Notes: generated by a model not told the origin, from the letters alone. DNA of 64,000 nt from Arthrobacter hankyongi (GCF_022012395.1 NZ_JAKLTQ010000003.1:186001-250000); one strand, 5' to 3'; shown: positions 42,952 to 55,706, counted from the first letter of the stretch. Numbers and translations: made by a program.

Positions 42952-43893
42952 CTACAGCGCCGTGGCGACGGCGTCGATCATCTTGGGCAGGTTGTTCAGC
43001 CCGTATCCGACGAGGTACCAGGACGAGGAATCCAAGGCGATGATCTTGTCGTTCCTGGCGGCCTTGGTGGACTTGACCAGGTCGTTGTCCAGGACCGCGG
43101 AAGCAGCCGCGGCCTCGGTGCCCATCGCGGTGTCGCGGTCGACCATGAAGAGCAGATCGGGGTTGGTTTCCTTCACGTACTCGAAGGAGACCGACTCGCC
43201 GTGGGCGCCCTCGGCCTTGACCTCGGCGGCCGTGGGCACGCCGAGGACGTCATGGACCAGGCCGAACCGGGAGTTGGAACCGTAGGCGGTGACTTCGCCT
43301 CCGGAGGTCATGATGACCAGGCCCTTGCCGGCATCGGCGGCCTGGGCCTTGGTGTCCTCGATCTGGGTGTCGATCGCGTCCAGTTTTGCGTTGACCCGGT
43401 CCTCGGCGTCGAAGATCCGGCCCAGGTTCTGCGTCTGCTCGGTAAAGGATTCCAGCGGCTTCGTGGTGTCGACGGACAGGTCGACGGTGGGGGCGATCTT
43501 GCTGAGCTCCTCGTAGGAGCCGGCCGTGCGGCCGGAGATGATGATCAGGTCCGGATCCCCGGCGGAAATGGCCTCGAAGTCCGGCTCCTTCATCGAGCCG
43601 ATCTTGGTGTACTTTGCGTCCTCATACTTGGCCAGGGACTGTGGGAACTCTGCCTCCGGCACGCCGTCGGCCTCCAGGCCCAGCGCCTCCATGCTGTCCA
43701 GCACGCCCAGGTCGAAGGTGTAGACGGTCTGCGGATTGACAGGCACCGCGGTGGAGCCTTGCGCATGGTCGATGGTGACGGTGGGACCATCGGCCTCGGC
43801 GGATGCGCCGGCATCCTGGCCGCAGGCACTGAGGGCCAGTAGGGAAATGGAGGCACCTGCTGCCAGCAGGCGGGACTTGACTCTCATGTTCAC
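42952..43893 (-). CDS. Siderophore-binding lipoprotein (FatB/YclQ type)
   Basis: 313 residues with a lipoprotein signal ending LLALSAC. The class III binding fold follows: VYTFDLGVLDSMEALGL, DPDLIIISGRTAGSYEEL, and a C-terminal lobe with LFMVDRDTAMG and the end YLVGYGLNNLPKMIDA. It resembles the FatB/YclQ branch that binds catecholate siderophores such as petrobactin. I chose GTG 43893, seven bases after GGAG; ATG 43887 is the alternative. First gene of the operon; no siderophore synthesis genes are in the window. Confidence 0.9.
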   Translation of the reverse strand: MNMRVKSRLLAAGASISLLALSACGQDAGASAEADGPTVTIDHAQGSTAVPVNPQTVYTFDLGVLDSMEALGLEADGVPEAEFPQSLAKYEDAKYTKIGSMKEPDFEAISAGDPDLIIISGRTAGSYEELSKIAPTVDLSVDTTKPLESFTEQTQNLGRIFDAEDRVNAKLDAIDTQIEDTKAQAADAGKGLVIMTSGGEVTAYGSNSRFGLVHDVLGVPTAAEVKAEGAHGESVSFEYVKETNPDLLFMVDRDTAMGTEAAAASAVLDNDLVKSTKAARNDKIIALDSSSWYLVGYGLNNLPKMIDAVATAL

Positions 43894-43917
43894 GTGGATG
43901 CTCCGTCGCAGGTCGTA

Positions 43918-43945
43918 GCCGGAGGCTCCCGTGTCCGCCTCCGGC
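43918..43945 (-). other. Hairpin in the 5' leader of the siderophore operon
   Basis: A perfect nine-base stem, GCCGGAGGC (43918-43926) with GCCTCCGGC (43937-43945), has a ten-base loop. It sits between the predicted transcription start and the binding-protein start and may affect stability or translation. Confidence 0.5.
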
Positions 43946-43985
43946 ATTAGATAACAAAACTGTGGTTTATTTCGGTTCGCCCCCG

Positions 43986-44015
43986 ACGCTATCGGTTAGG
44001 TTAGCCTTACCGCAA
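43986..44015 (-). promoter_or_regulatory. Iron-box promoter of the siderophore operon
   Basis: On the minus strand TTGCGG (44010-44015) and TAGCGT (43986-43991), 18 bp apart, form a promoter. The spacer and the -35 region lie over TTAGGTTAGCCTTACCGCA (43996-44014 on the plus strand), close to the DtxR/IdeR 19-bp palindrome. Repression by an iron-loaded DtxR-family protein is expected. Confidence 0.75.
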
Positions 44016-44175
44016 CTTCCGCGGCAGTGCGGTGAATCACGCCGGAACCTCGAAAGGGCCGCTTCCAGCCACCGTCTTGTTATGGTGCGAGGCCCGACTT
44101 CCCCGACGGCCGAGGTCTCGCGCCCCAAACGTCAATAGCTGCCAGTGAGGGCGGAAAGTCTTCCTTCCGGCCCAT

Positions 44176-45897
44176 TCAGAAGGGCGGCGGCAGGTCCTGG
44201 CCGGCGTCATGCCCAGAGCCGTCGGCGGATTCACCGCTGCCAGCGCTGCGCTCCGGCGGCCCGCTGGCGGTTTCCCCGGCACCAGTTCCGGCGGCCTGTG
44301 TCCCGGCGGCTCCTGTTGTGCTGGTTTTCGTTCCGGCGGCGTCGGGCCTGGCGGTCCCCTTCCCGGGCCCGGGGGGTCTTGGCCAGCTGATGTCCCAGCC
44401 CTCATCGGGATCGGTGCTGTAGCGGTGGCCGGTGCGGGCGGTCCAGCAGATGCGCCCGTTTGGTCCCGGGCTGGCTTTCCAGCCGCCGTGGTGCTTGGCC
44501 CGGTGATGGGCCTTGCACAGGCACTGCAGGTTCTCGAGGGTGGTGTCACCGCCGTCGTCCCAGGCAATGATGTGGTCTGTTTCGCACCGGGCTGCGGCGC
44601 GGCGGCAGCCCGGGAACCGGCAGTGCCGGTCGCGCAGCCGGACCAAGCGCTTGAGCCAGGCAGGCGGGATGCGGAGGGCGCGTGCAGCAGCGACGGCGCG
44701 GCCGTGGTCGTCGGTGAGCACGGGCAGCCAGGCCTTGGCCAGGGAGGCGAGTTCCCGCGCCTGGCCTGCTGTGATGGGGCCGTAGCCGACGAGGTCCCCG
44801 GGTTCGTTGCTCAGGCCTGCGGCGGTTTCCAGGGGCAGCGTCACCGCGACCGCGGTAGCAACAGGTTCGGTCGCCGGTCCGCCGCCCGGAGGCTTGGAGG
44901 CACCGGACAGGGTGGACGCAGGGGCCTCGCCGGACGCGTCGGAACAGGCCGGTGTGCCGCAGCCTGCCATCAGGTCGGTGAGTGCGTCGGCGCGCAGTTG
45001 CGGCAGTGTCCGGGACTCGCCGGGGCCTTGGAGGGACCGCGCGAGAGCCTGGACGCGGTCATAGATCAGGAATGCCTTGTCCGCGCCGGTACGGATCCAC
45101 AGTTCGGCCATGCCGTCGTCCTGCGGGACCACGGCGACGTCGCGGGTCTCAAAGGCGCGCTTGTGCCGGACCTCCAGGTCCTCGGGGTGCAGGCGGTGCC
45201 GGGCCGTGCGGGCGCGGGCTTGGACGCCTTCTTTGGTGATGGTCCCGGCGCCGGGAACCACTGCCTTCTCGAACTCGGGCAGGATCCCGGCGGGCAGGTC
45301 CGCCGAACCGCGGGCGATGGCCACAGCGCGGGGAAGGTCCAGGTCCCCTGCAGTCATGGCGGCCAGGGTGTCCGGCAGGTGGGTACAGATCTGGGCCGCG
45401 TCGGCAAGTTGCTTCCGGGCCGCAGCTTCGCCCATGGCCAGTGCGGCGACAATCTCTCCGGCGGCGAACCGGGAAAACCCGTCAGCCGCGCCGGCCTCGT
45501 TGCCGGTGGCCGGGCGCAGCACCGTGAACCGGTGCAATGCCTTCGCGATCAGGGACTGCGCCATGCGCTCAAGGCGCGCGGCGGTAGTGAGGAAGTCGAT
45601 GGTTTCGGAATCGTCCAGGGCGCTGATGTCCAGGGCCGCCAGCTGCCGGGCCAGGTCCACAGCCGGGTGCGGCGCGGATGCCGGCCTGGCGTCCGCCGCC
45701 TCGGCGCCTGGCCGGTCGGCCGGTGTGGGAGGCGGGTCTTCCTGCCAGGCGGCCGGGGCGGATCGGAGGCGGGCGGAATCGGGAAGGTTCAGCTGCCCGG
45801 CCCACGCATCCAGCAGCAACTGGTGGGCGCAGAGCTCCAGCACGGAACGGCTCCCGGGATCCGGGAGGGCAAGTCCTGCATGCCGCTGGCCTTCCAT
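44176..45897 (-). CDS. DUF222 / HNH endonuclease domain protein (13E12 type)
   Basis: 573 residues. An N-terminal DUF222 helical region (about 90-350) is followed by an HNH nuclease domain around residues 420-470: CRFPGCRRAAARCETDHI, then LENLQCLCKAHH, with the His-Asn-His residues intact. A Gly/Ala/Thr-rich low-complexity tail ends the protein. Such genes are multi-copy in actinobacteria, and their role is unknown; some look mobile. TAGTGT lies 6 nt before the ATG on the minus strand. Confidence 0.88.
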   Translation of the reverse strand: MEGQRHAGLALPDPGSRSVLELCAHQLLLDAWAGQLNLPDSARLRSAPAAWQEDPPPTPADRPGAEAADARPASAPHPAVDLARQLAALDISALDDSETIDFLTTAARLERMAQSLIAKALHRFTVLRPATGNEAGAADGFSRFAAGEIVAALAMGEAAARKQLADAAQICTHLPDTLAAMTAGDLDLPRAVAIARGSADLPAGILPEFEKAVVPGAGTITKEGVQARARTARHRLHPEDLEVRHKRAFETRDVAVVPQDDGMAELWIRTGADKAFLIYDRVQALARSLQGPGESRTLPQLRADALTDLMAGCGTPACSDASGEAPASTLSGASKPPGGGPATEPVATAVAVTLPLETAAGLSNEPGDLVGYGPITAGQARELASLAKAWLPVLTDDHGRAVAAARALRIPPAWLKRLVRLRDRHCRFPGCRRAAARCETDHIIAWDDGGDTTLENLQCLCKAHHRAKHHGGWKASPGPNGRICWTARTGHRYSTDPDEGWDISWPRPPGPGKGTARPDAAGTKTSTTGAAGTQAAGTGAGETASGPPERSAGSGESADGSGHDAGQDLPPPF

Positions 45898-46208
45898 GTC
45901 CCCACACTACGATCCGCTGCTGACAGTTTTGGACCCGGACAGCCCGTGCAGGAAAAACCCGGGCGGGACGGCGGCGGGGCCCGGCGCGGTGCCAGGCCCC
46001 GCCGGCTGCATCCAAGCTGCCGGGAGCAAGTATTTCGCGACTTGCTGGCACTCGCCTTGACCGAGTGCTAACCCGTCTCATAGAGTCGCAGTTAGCACTC
46101 TCCCTTCGAGGCTGCTAACCCTTCAAGGAAGCCTGCCGGCACCGCGACGACGGCTGGATGTCCTTGGCCATTGAACCTATTCGTATCTCATGCAAAGGAG
46201 AGAGCCGA
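45898..46208. other. 311-bp regulatory region between the HNH gene and groES
   Basis: It holds the leaderless-type -10 of the HNH gene (TAGTGT, 45904-45909, minus strand), a perfect hairpin GGCGGGGCC/GGCCCCGCC (45973-45981 / 45995-46003) of unknown role, and the CIRCE promoter of groESL. No additional gene is supported. Confidence 0.6.
46045..46100 (+). promoter_or_regulatory. CIRCE operator and promoter of groESL
   Basis: CTGGCACTC (46045-46053), nine bases, GAGTGCTAA (46063-46071) is a HrcA-binding CIRCE element with two mismatches in the left arm. TTGACC (46057-46062) and TAGAGT (46081-46086), spaced by 18 bp, form the promoter inside it. An additional perfect half-site TTAGCACTC occurs at 46092-46100, just after the -10. 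AAAGGAGAG (46195-46203) is the groES ribosome binding site. Confidence 0.9.
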
Positions 46209-46505
46209 GTGTCGGTCTCCATTAAGCCTCTTGAGGATCGTATTGTTGTCCAGCCGCTCGAAGCAGAGCAGACCACGGCTTCCGGCCTGGTCATCCCGGA
46301 CACCGCCAAGGAGAAGCCGCAGGAAGGCAAGGTTGTCGCGGTGGGCCCCGGCCGTGTCGACGACAATGGCAACCGCGTCCCGGTCGACGTAGCCGAAGGC
46401 GACGTCGTGATCTACTCCAAGTACGGCGGAACCGAAGTCAAGTTCGGCGGCGAGGAGTTCCTCGTGCTGTCCGCCCGCGACGTGCTGGCCATCGTCACCA
46501 AGTAG
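46209..46505 (+). CDS. groES: Co-chaperonin GroES
   Basis: 98 residues from GTG 46209 behind [28 protein letters not shown] starts the fold; the mobile loop (residues 18-33, [17 protein letters not shown]) and the dome region are standard. It caps the GroEL ring. Upstream in-frame ATG 46158 is rejected because the family begins at the GTG. First gene of the CIRCE-controlled heat-shock operon. Confidence 0.97.
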   Translation: MSVSIKPLEDRIVVQPLEAEQTTASGLVIPDTAKEKPQEGKVVAVGPGRVDDNGNRVPVDVAEGDVVIYSKYGGTEVKFGGEEFLVLSARDVLAIVTK

Positions 46506-48176
<1,671 letters not shown>

Positions 48177-48259
48177 GGTTCTGCGCACCCGTTCCTAGAC
48201 CATGGTCCGACCGGCCTGTGTCGGGACGAACCGCGTGGAGAGCCACCGTGTGGCGGTAA

Positions 48260-50305
<2,046 letters not shown>

Positions 50306-50332
50306 CCGGGCTGCCCGGACAGCGGCACGCAG

Positions 50333-50365
50333 CAGGCGGGGTCCCCTCAGGGGCTCCGCCTGTTT
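50333..50365 (+). terminator. Intrinsic terminator after guaB
   Basis: CAGGCGG (50333-50339) pairs with CCGCCTG (50356-50362) and CCCC with GGGG inside; TTT follows. It also separates guaB from the convergent protease-nuclease gene. Confidence 0.7.
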
Positions 50366-50394
50366 GCTGCCTGCCTGCGCCCGGCCGGCCTTGG

Positions 50395-52590
50395 TTACAG
50401 CTGCAGATCCGCGTAGCTGCGCAGTTCCCGTCCCGGAACGCTGGTGCCCAGCGATTCCTGGACGCCAGGTGCCCGCTCGAACGTGTCGTTGGGGGGATCG
50501 GACGCGAAGAGGTGCCGGAAGTCCAGCCCGGTCAGTTCGCTGATGGTGCGGACGGGCACCTGGAAGGTCTCCGGGACGAAGGCCTCGGTGAGGATCTGCT
50601 CCACCAGCTTGCGCTGGCTGACCAGGTAGGCCGTGGCGGACTGTCCGCCGGCGGCCTTGTCGAAGACGGCAATCTTCCAGAAAGCCAGCGGAATCTGCAC
50701 GCCTCGGTACACCGGGTCGGCCGTGCCGAATACCGGTCCGGTGAACACGGTCAGCCGCTTCCGGTCCGCCTGCGCGCTGTCCAGCAGGTAGTCCTCCAGG
50801 CCGGCCCAGAGGGACTCGCCCTGGTTGAACAGCCGGTGCTGCGGGGAGCTGTTGGTGAAGTGGAAGGTATCGTCGTTGGCTGCCCGGGCCGACTGTTCGT
50901 CCGTACCCCAGGCCGGGTCCAGCCGCCGCACCAGGTGCCCCCGGTCGAAATCGTTGCTGGCGTAGAGTTCGTTGCCGATCTGCTCCTCCCGGGCCAACCG
51001 CGGATCGAAGAACCACACGTCCCGGTCGCGCCGGGGTGATTGGCTCAGGGCGCCGTCGATATTGACCGCGGTGTACAGGGCCAGCCGGCGGGTTTTGTCC
51101 GCCACCAGGCTGAAGTGGTGGTAGGGCAGCACCGCGGGGTCCTGGCCGGGCAGCACCTGCCGGTTTTGCGCGGCGTTGGCCCGCTGGCCCTCGGTGAGCG
51201 TCGGCAGCGGCACTTCAGCGCCCAGGAACCCGGCGTCGTAGCCGGTCCGGTTCCGGTAATCCGGATCGATGCTGACGGCCTCCTGCCCGGCCGCCGGAAG
51301 CACCGCACCCGCCGTGTCCGCCGGCGCAGCAGCCGGTGCCACCGTGGCGGGGCCCAGCCGGACGCTGATGTGCAGGGGCAGGACGACGGCGAGGTCGGCC
51401 TCGGCGCCTGCGGCAGGAACTGCGGCCGGCGGAATTTCCTGCGCCTGGTCGCGGCTGGGCGGCTGGCCGCCGGAAAATTCCGGCGGCTGCCCGGTTGCGT
51501 CGACGGCCGGGGCACGTTCGTCCGGCGGGTTCAGCAGGCCGCCCAGCAGTTGCCGCTGGCCTGCCTCCAGGCCGCCGGAGGCCTTGCCGAGCCACTGCAG
51601 GATGCTGCTGATCCGCACCCCCTCGTTAGCCACCCATTTGATCCGGGTCTCGCCCTGGTCCGGCGTCCAGACCGATCCGTCGACGGCCAGGATGTCGCCG
51701 TTGGCGTTGCGTTCCGGGACGCCCGAGTGATGGATCCCGACCACTTCCCATTGGTTGTTGTACAGCGGCGAGCCGGAGGAACCGGGGGCCGTATCCGTGC
51801 GGTAGTGGAGGAAGTTCTCCAACCGGTCGATCAGTTCATTCTGCTGCAGCGCTACCTGCTTGGGCTGGCCCTCGGGATGCTGGATGATGTTGATGAACTC
51901 GCCCAGCAGGACCTTGCCCTGCTCCTGGTAGGCGCGGTTAAAGCCGAATCGGGCCAGCGGCGCCCGTCCGCCGTCGCCGCCCAGTGCCTGGCTGCCAACG
52001 GCCACCACGGAGAAGTCCAGGTCCACGTCCGTCAGGAAGAGGACCTGGGGTTCCAGACTGAACAGGTACGGCGTCCGGGCCAGTCCGTCGCTGCCGTTCT
52101 GGAAGTTGAATTCCAGCTGCGAGAACCCTGCCGTCTCCCGGTCCGGCAGGACATGGTTGTTGGTGAGCAGCAGGACGGGGGAGACCATAAAACCCGTGCC
52201 GAAGCCGCGCGGCGCAAAGCGGTCCCTGATGTGGACCCGGCCTACGGACTGGGCAACGGCGTTGCCGGTTTCCAGGAAGGACACGCCGAGGAGGTTGCTG
52301 CCGCCGATCAGCCGTTCGAGGAGCAGGTCGGGAACGGCGGCACCACCCCCTGCTCCGGTCCGGGACTCGTCCGGCCGGCTTTCCGGAGCGGCCGAGACCG
52401 CGTCGCGGACTGCCGGATCACGCAGGATGCGGCGGCTGCGCATGGCCACCCGCTCGGGGTCGTCAACGTTCAGGATGCTGCCGCCGGGCTGTTTGGCGGC
52501 ATCGATTTTCGCTGTCACCGCGGCCCGTTCCTGCTCATGTTGCCGGTACCGTGCTTCGGTGGCGTCCAGGACGTACTGCGGAATGATCAC
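50395..52590 (-). CDS. Cytosolic trypsin-like protease fused to a DNA/RNA non-specific endonuclease
   Basis: 731 residues, no signal peptide. A charged helical N terminus (about 10-60) precedes a trypsin-like protease (about 95-335) with His146 (LLTNNHVLP), Asp192 (DLDFSVV) and Ser272 (PGSSGSP). A Pro/Ala-rich linker (about 345-435) leads to a NUC1/EndoG-type nuclease (about 485-700) with DFDRGHLVRR (His552), FTNSSPQ (Asn580) and a metal-site Asn589. All catalytic residues of both halves look intact. Such a fusion suggests a self-regulated toxic nuclease, for example in phage defence, with the protease as sensor or activator; this is inference. It lies backwards between guaB and guaB3. GTG start. 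Confidence 0.85.
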   Translation of the reverse strand: MIIPQYVLDATEARYRQHEQERAAVTAKIDAAKQPGGSILNVDDPERVAMRSRRILRDPAVRDAVSAAPESRPDESRTGAGGGAAVPDLLLERLIGGSNLLGVSFLETGNAVAQSVGRVHIRDRFAPRGFGTGFMVSPVLLLTNNHVLPDRETAGFSQLEFNFQNGSDGLARTPYLFSLEPQVLFLTDVDLDFSVVAVGSQALGGDGGRAPLARFGFNRAYQEQGKVLLGEFINIIQHPEGQPKQVALQQNELIDRLENFLHYRTDTAPGSSGSPLYNNQWEVVGIHHSGVPERNANGDILAVDGSVWTPDQGETRIKWVANEGVRISSILQWLGKASGGLEAGQRQLLGGLLNPPDERAPAVDATGQPPEFSGGQPPSRDQAQEIPPAAVPAAGAEADLAVVLPLHISVRLGPATVAPAAAPADTAGAVLPAAGQEAVSIDPDYRNRTGYDAGFLGAEVPLPTLTEGQRANAAQNRQVLPGQDPAVLPYHHFSLVADKTRRLALYTAVNIDGALSQSPRRDRDVWFFDPRLAREEQIGNELYASNDFDRGHLVRRLDPAWGTDEQSARAANDDTFHFTNSSPQHRLFNQGESLWAGLEDYLLDSAQADRKRLTVFTGPVFGTADPVYRGVQIPLAFWKIAVFDKAAGGQSATAYLVSQRKLVEQILTEAFVPETFQVPVRTISELTGLDFRHLFASDPPNDTFERAPGVQESLGTSVPGRELRSYADLQL

Positions 52591-52684
52591 TGGCGGCTCT
52601 CGCTATCCAAAGGTGTGTCGGACAATGCCCGGTGGGTGCCGGCTGCCGCGCCCAGGGGCGGGCCCCTCCAGTGTCGAATACCAG

Positions 52685-52701
52685 CGTTACAACTCCGTTA
52701 C
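52685..52701 (-). promoter_or_regulatory. Direct repeat upstream of the protease-nuclease gene
   Basis: CGTTAC occurs at 52685-52690 and again at 52696-52701, one helical turn apart, about 100 bp upstream of the gene start. It may be a regulator site; no regulator is known. Confidence 0.3.
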
Positions 52702-52811
52702 GCCAAGGCTGCGCCGGGCAGTGCCGGACGGCGGCCGTCGTCCTTGCGGCCTTCCGCATCGGGCATCGGCCCCTGGGCATTGACCAAGGTCAGGGGCTCC
52801 CGCGGTTGGGA

Positions 52812-52825
52812 TACGCTAGATTCCG
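52812..52825 (+). promoter_or_regulatory. Leaderless-type -10 for guaB3
   Basis: TACGCT at 52812-52817, 7 nt, GTG at 52825. Confidence 0.55.
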
Positions 52826-53964
52826 TGACTTATGAGATTGAGATTGGCCGTGGCAAACGTGGGCGCCGAGCCTACTCCCTGGACGATGTAGCCATCGTTC
52901 CGTCCCGCCGGACGCGGGACCCGAAGGATGTCTCGGTCTCCTGGCAGATCGATGCCTACCACTTCGAAACGCCAGTCATCGCCGCGCCGATGGACTCGGT
53001 CATGTCCCCGGCCACCGCCATTGCGATGGGCAAGCTCGGCGGTCTGGGCGTGCTCAATCTGGAGGGCCTGTGGACCCGGTACGAGGACCCGCAGCCGGTG
53101 CTGGATGAGATCGTGGGCCTGGCGGAGGAGAATTTCAGCCCCGCCGCCACCCGGCGTATGCAGGAAATCTACGATGCTCCGGTCCAGGCCGAGCTGATTA
53201 CCTCCCGGCTGGCCGAGATCCGCGAGGCCGGCGTCACCGTCGCCGGCTCGCTCACCCCGCAGCGCACCCAGGAGTTCTATAAGACGGTGCTGGCCGCCGG
53301 GGTGGACATCTTCGTGATCCGCGGCACCACCGTCTCAGCCGAGCACGTCTCCAAGGAGCACGAGCCGCTGAACCTGAAACAGTTCATCTATGAGCTGGAC
53401 GTGCCCGTGATTGTCGGCGGTGCTGCCGGCTACACCCCGGCGCTGCACCTGATGCGCACCGGCGCGGCCGGTGTGCTCGTGGGCTTCGGCGGCGGGGCGA
53501 CGACGACGACGCGCCGCGCCCTGGGCATCCACTCACCGATGGCCTCGGCCATCTCCGACGTGGCGGCGGCCCGGCGCGACTACATGGACGAGTCCGGCGG
53601 GCGCTATGTGCATGTCATTGCCGACGGCGGCGTCGGCTTCAGCGGGGACATCGTCAAGGCCGTGGCCATGGGCGCGGACGCGGTGATGCTCGGTTCCGCC
53701 CTCGCCCGCGCCGAGGAAGCGCCGGGGAAGGGCTGGCACTGGGGGATGGAAGCCCACCACGGCGAGCTGCCGCGCGGGGACCGGGTCAAGGTCGGCACCG
53801 TGGGCCCGCTGCAGGAGGTGCTGCACGGTCCGTCGCACCACACGGACGGCACCTCGAACCTGATCGGTGCGCTGCGCCGCTCGATGGCCACCACGGGCTA
53901 TTCGGACCTGAAGGAATTCCAGCGCTGCGAAGTGGTGCTGTCCCCGCTGCAAGGCCGCGACTGA
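52825..53964 (+). CDS. guaB3: GuaB3-family IMP dehydrogenase-related protein
   Basis: 379 residues. The IMPDH/GMPR barrel has no CBS insert. IAAPMDSVMSPATAIAMG and VIADGGVGFSGDIVKAVAMGADAVMLG match the phosphate and substrate sites. The catalytic loop reads GFGGGATTTTRRALG, so the Cys of IMPDH and GMPR is replaced by Thr in my alignment. This is typical of the actinobacterial GuaB3 group; activity in actinobacteria is unclear. It is followed 17 bp later by glpD. Confidence 0.9.
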   Translation: MTYEIEIGRGKRGRRAYSLDDVAIVPSRRTRDPKDVSVSWQIDAYHFETPVIAAPMDSVMSPATAIAMGKLGGLGVLNLEGLWTRYEDPQPVLDEIVGLAEENFSPAATRRMQEIYDAPVQAELITSRLAEIREAGVTVAGSLTPQRTQEFYKTVLAAGVDIFVIRGTTVSAEHVSKEHEPLNLKQFIYELDVPVIVGGAAGYTPALHLMRTGAAGVLVGFGGGATTTTRRALGIHSPMASAISDVAAARRDYMDESGGRYVHVIADGGVGFSGDIVKAVAMGADAVMLGSALARAEEAPGKGWHWGMEAHHGELPRGDRVKVGTVGPLQEVLHGPSHHTDGTSNLIGALRRSMATTGYSDLKEFQRCEVVLSPLQGRD

Positions 53965-53981
53965 GGCAGGCCGGGCCAGCC

Positions 53982-55706
53982 ATGAACGACGGCGCACTGA
54001 GTCCGCAGGACCGCGAGGAGACCCTTGCCGCCCTGCGGGCCACGGCCGCGCACGGCCGGGAGCTGGACATCCTGATCGTCGGCGGCGGCGTGGTCGGCGC
54101 CGGCGCCGCACTGGACGCGGCCACCCGCGGGCTGGACACCGCCATCGTCGAGGCCCGGGACTGGGCTTCGGGAACCTCCTCGCGGTCCTCCAAGCTCATC
54201 CACGGCGGCCTGCGCTACCTGGAAATGCTGGACTTTTCGCTGGTCCGCGAGGCCCTGCAGGAGCGTGGCCTGCTGCTCGAGCGGATCGCGCCGCATCTGG
54301 TCCGTCCGGTGCCGTTTATGTACCCGCTGACCAAGCGGTTCGTCGAACGCCCCTACGTGGGTGCCGGCGTCGCCCTCTACGACCTGATGTCAGCGGCCCA
54401 GGGCCATAACCGCGGCGTGCCGCTGCACAAGCACCTGACCCGGCACGCCATGCTGCGGGCGGCGCCGAGCCTGAAGGACGATGCCTTTGTGGGGGCCGTG
54501 CGGTACTACGACGCGCAGGTGGACGACGCCCGCCTGGTCGTCAACCTGGTCCGCACCGCGGCAGCCTACGGGGCCAAGGCGGCCAACCGGCTGAAGGTGG
54601 TCAGCTTCCTGCACGAAGGCGAACGCGTGGTCGGAGCCCGGGTGGCCAACCAGGAGGACGGCACCGAATTCGACATCCATGCCAAGCAGGTGGTCAATGC
54701 CACCGGTGTCTGGACGGACGAGACCCAGGCCATGGTCACGGACCGCGGCCAGCTCAAGGTGCGCGCCTCCAAGGGCATCCACCTGGTGGTGCCGCGGGAC
54801 CGGTTCCAGTCCACCGTCGGGCTGATCCTGCGGACCGAGAAGTCGGTCCTCTTCGTCATTCCGTGGGGCCGGCACTGGATCATCGGCACCACGGACACGG
54901 AGTGGGACCTGGACAAGGCGCACCCGGCGGCCTCCTCGAAGGACATCGACTACCTGCTGGAGCACGTGAACCGGGTGCTCAAGCGGCCGTTGACGCGGGA
55001 GGACGTCGAAGGCGTGTACGCCGGCCTGCGGCCGCTGCTGGCGGGCGAAAGCGACTCCACGGCCAAGCTCTCCCGGGAGCATGTGGTGGCCCACCCGGTG
55101 CCCGGGCTCGTCGTCGTCGCCGGTGGTAAGTACACCACCTACCGCATCATGGCCCGGGACGCGGTGGACGAGGCGGTGCGCACCCTGGACGAGCGGGTGG
55201 CGCCAAGCTGCACCGAGACCATCCCGCTGCTCGGGGCGGACGGTTTCAAGGCCAAATGGAACAAACGCAGCCGCACCGCCGAACGGGCAGGAGTGCACGT
55301 GGCGCGGGTGGAGCACCTGCTTAACCGCTACGGCTCGCTCGCGGACGAGGTGCTGGCGGTCATCGCTAAGGAACCGCAACTGGCCGAACCGCTGCCGGGG
55401 GCGGACGACTATCTGCGCGCCGAGGTGGTTTACGCCACCACGCACGAGGGCGCCCGCCACATCCATGATGTGCTCACCCGCCGCACCCGGATCTCCATCG
55501 AGGCCTGGGACCGCGGCGTCTCCGCGGCTCCGGTGGTGGCGGAACTGATGGCACCGCTGCTGGACTGGAGCCCGGCCCAGCTCGAACGCGAGGTGCGGCA
55601 CTATCTGGCCCGGGTCGACGCCGAGCGGCTGAGCCAGGAGCAGCCCGACGACGTCTCCGCGGACAGCGCCCGGCTCGGCGTGGACGACATCGTCCCGCTG
55701 GCATGA
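53982..55706 (+). CDS. glpD: Aerobic glycerol-3-phosphate dehydrogenase
   Basis: 574 residues of the FAD-dependent GlpD/GlpA family: ILIVGGGVVGAGAALDAATRG (FAD loop), SSRSSKLIHGGLRYLE and GKYTTYRIMARDAVDEA. It oxidises glycerol 3-phosphate to dihydroxyacetone phosphate and passes electrons to menaquinone at the membrane. The stop overlaps the PTS IIA gene as ATGA. Confidence 0.94.
   Translation: MNDGALSPQDREETLAALRATAAHGRELDILIVGGGVVGAGAALDAATRGLDTAIVEARDWASGTSSRSSKLIHGGLRYLEMLDFSLVREALQERGLLLERIAPHLVRPVPFMYPLTKRFVERPYVGAGVALYDLMSAAQGHNRGVPLHKHLTRHAMLRAAPSLKDDAFVGAVRYYDAQVDDARLVVNLVRTAAAYGAKAANRLKVVSFLHEGERVVGARVANQEDGTEFDIHAKQVVNATGVWTDETQAMVTDRGQLKVRASKGIHLVVPRDRFQSTVGLILRTEKSVLFVIPWGRHWIIGTTDTEWDLDKAHPAASSKDIDYLLEHVNRVLKRPLTREDVEGVYAGLRPLLAGESDSTAKLSREHVVAHPVPGLVVVAGGKYTTYRIMARDAVDEAVRTLDERVAPSCTETIPLLGADGFKAKWNKRSRTAERAGVHVARVEHLLNRYGSLADEVLAVIAKEPQLAEPLPGADDYLRAEVVYATTHEGARHIHDVLTRRTRISIEAWDRGVSAAPVVAELMAPLLDWSPAQLEREVRHYLARVDAERLSQEQPDDVSADSARLGVDDIVPLA

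Noticed and set aside
44176..45897. HNH-DUF222 gene as a homing endonuclease or mobile element
   Set aside because: There are no inverted repeats, intron boundaries or target duplications around it. It is probably a standard 13E12-type gene.
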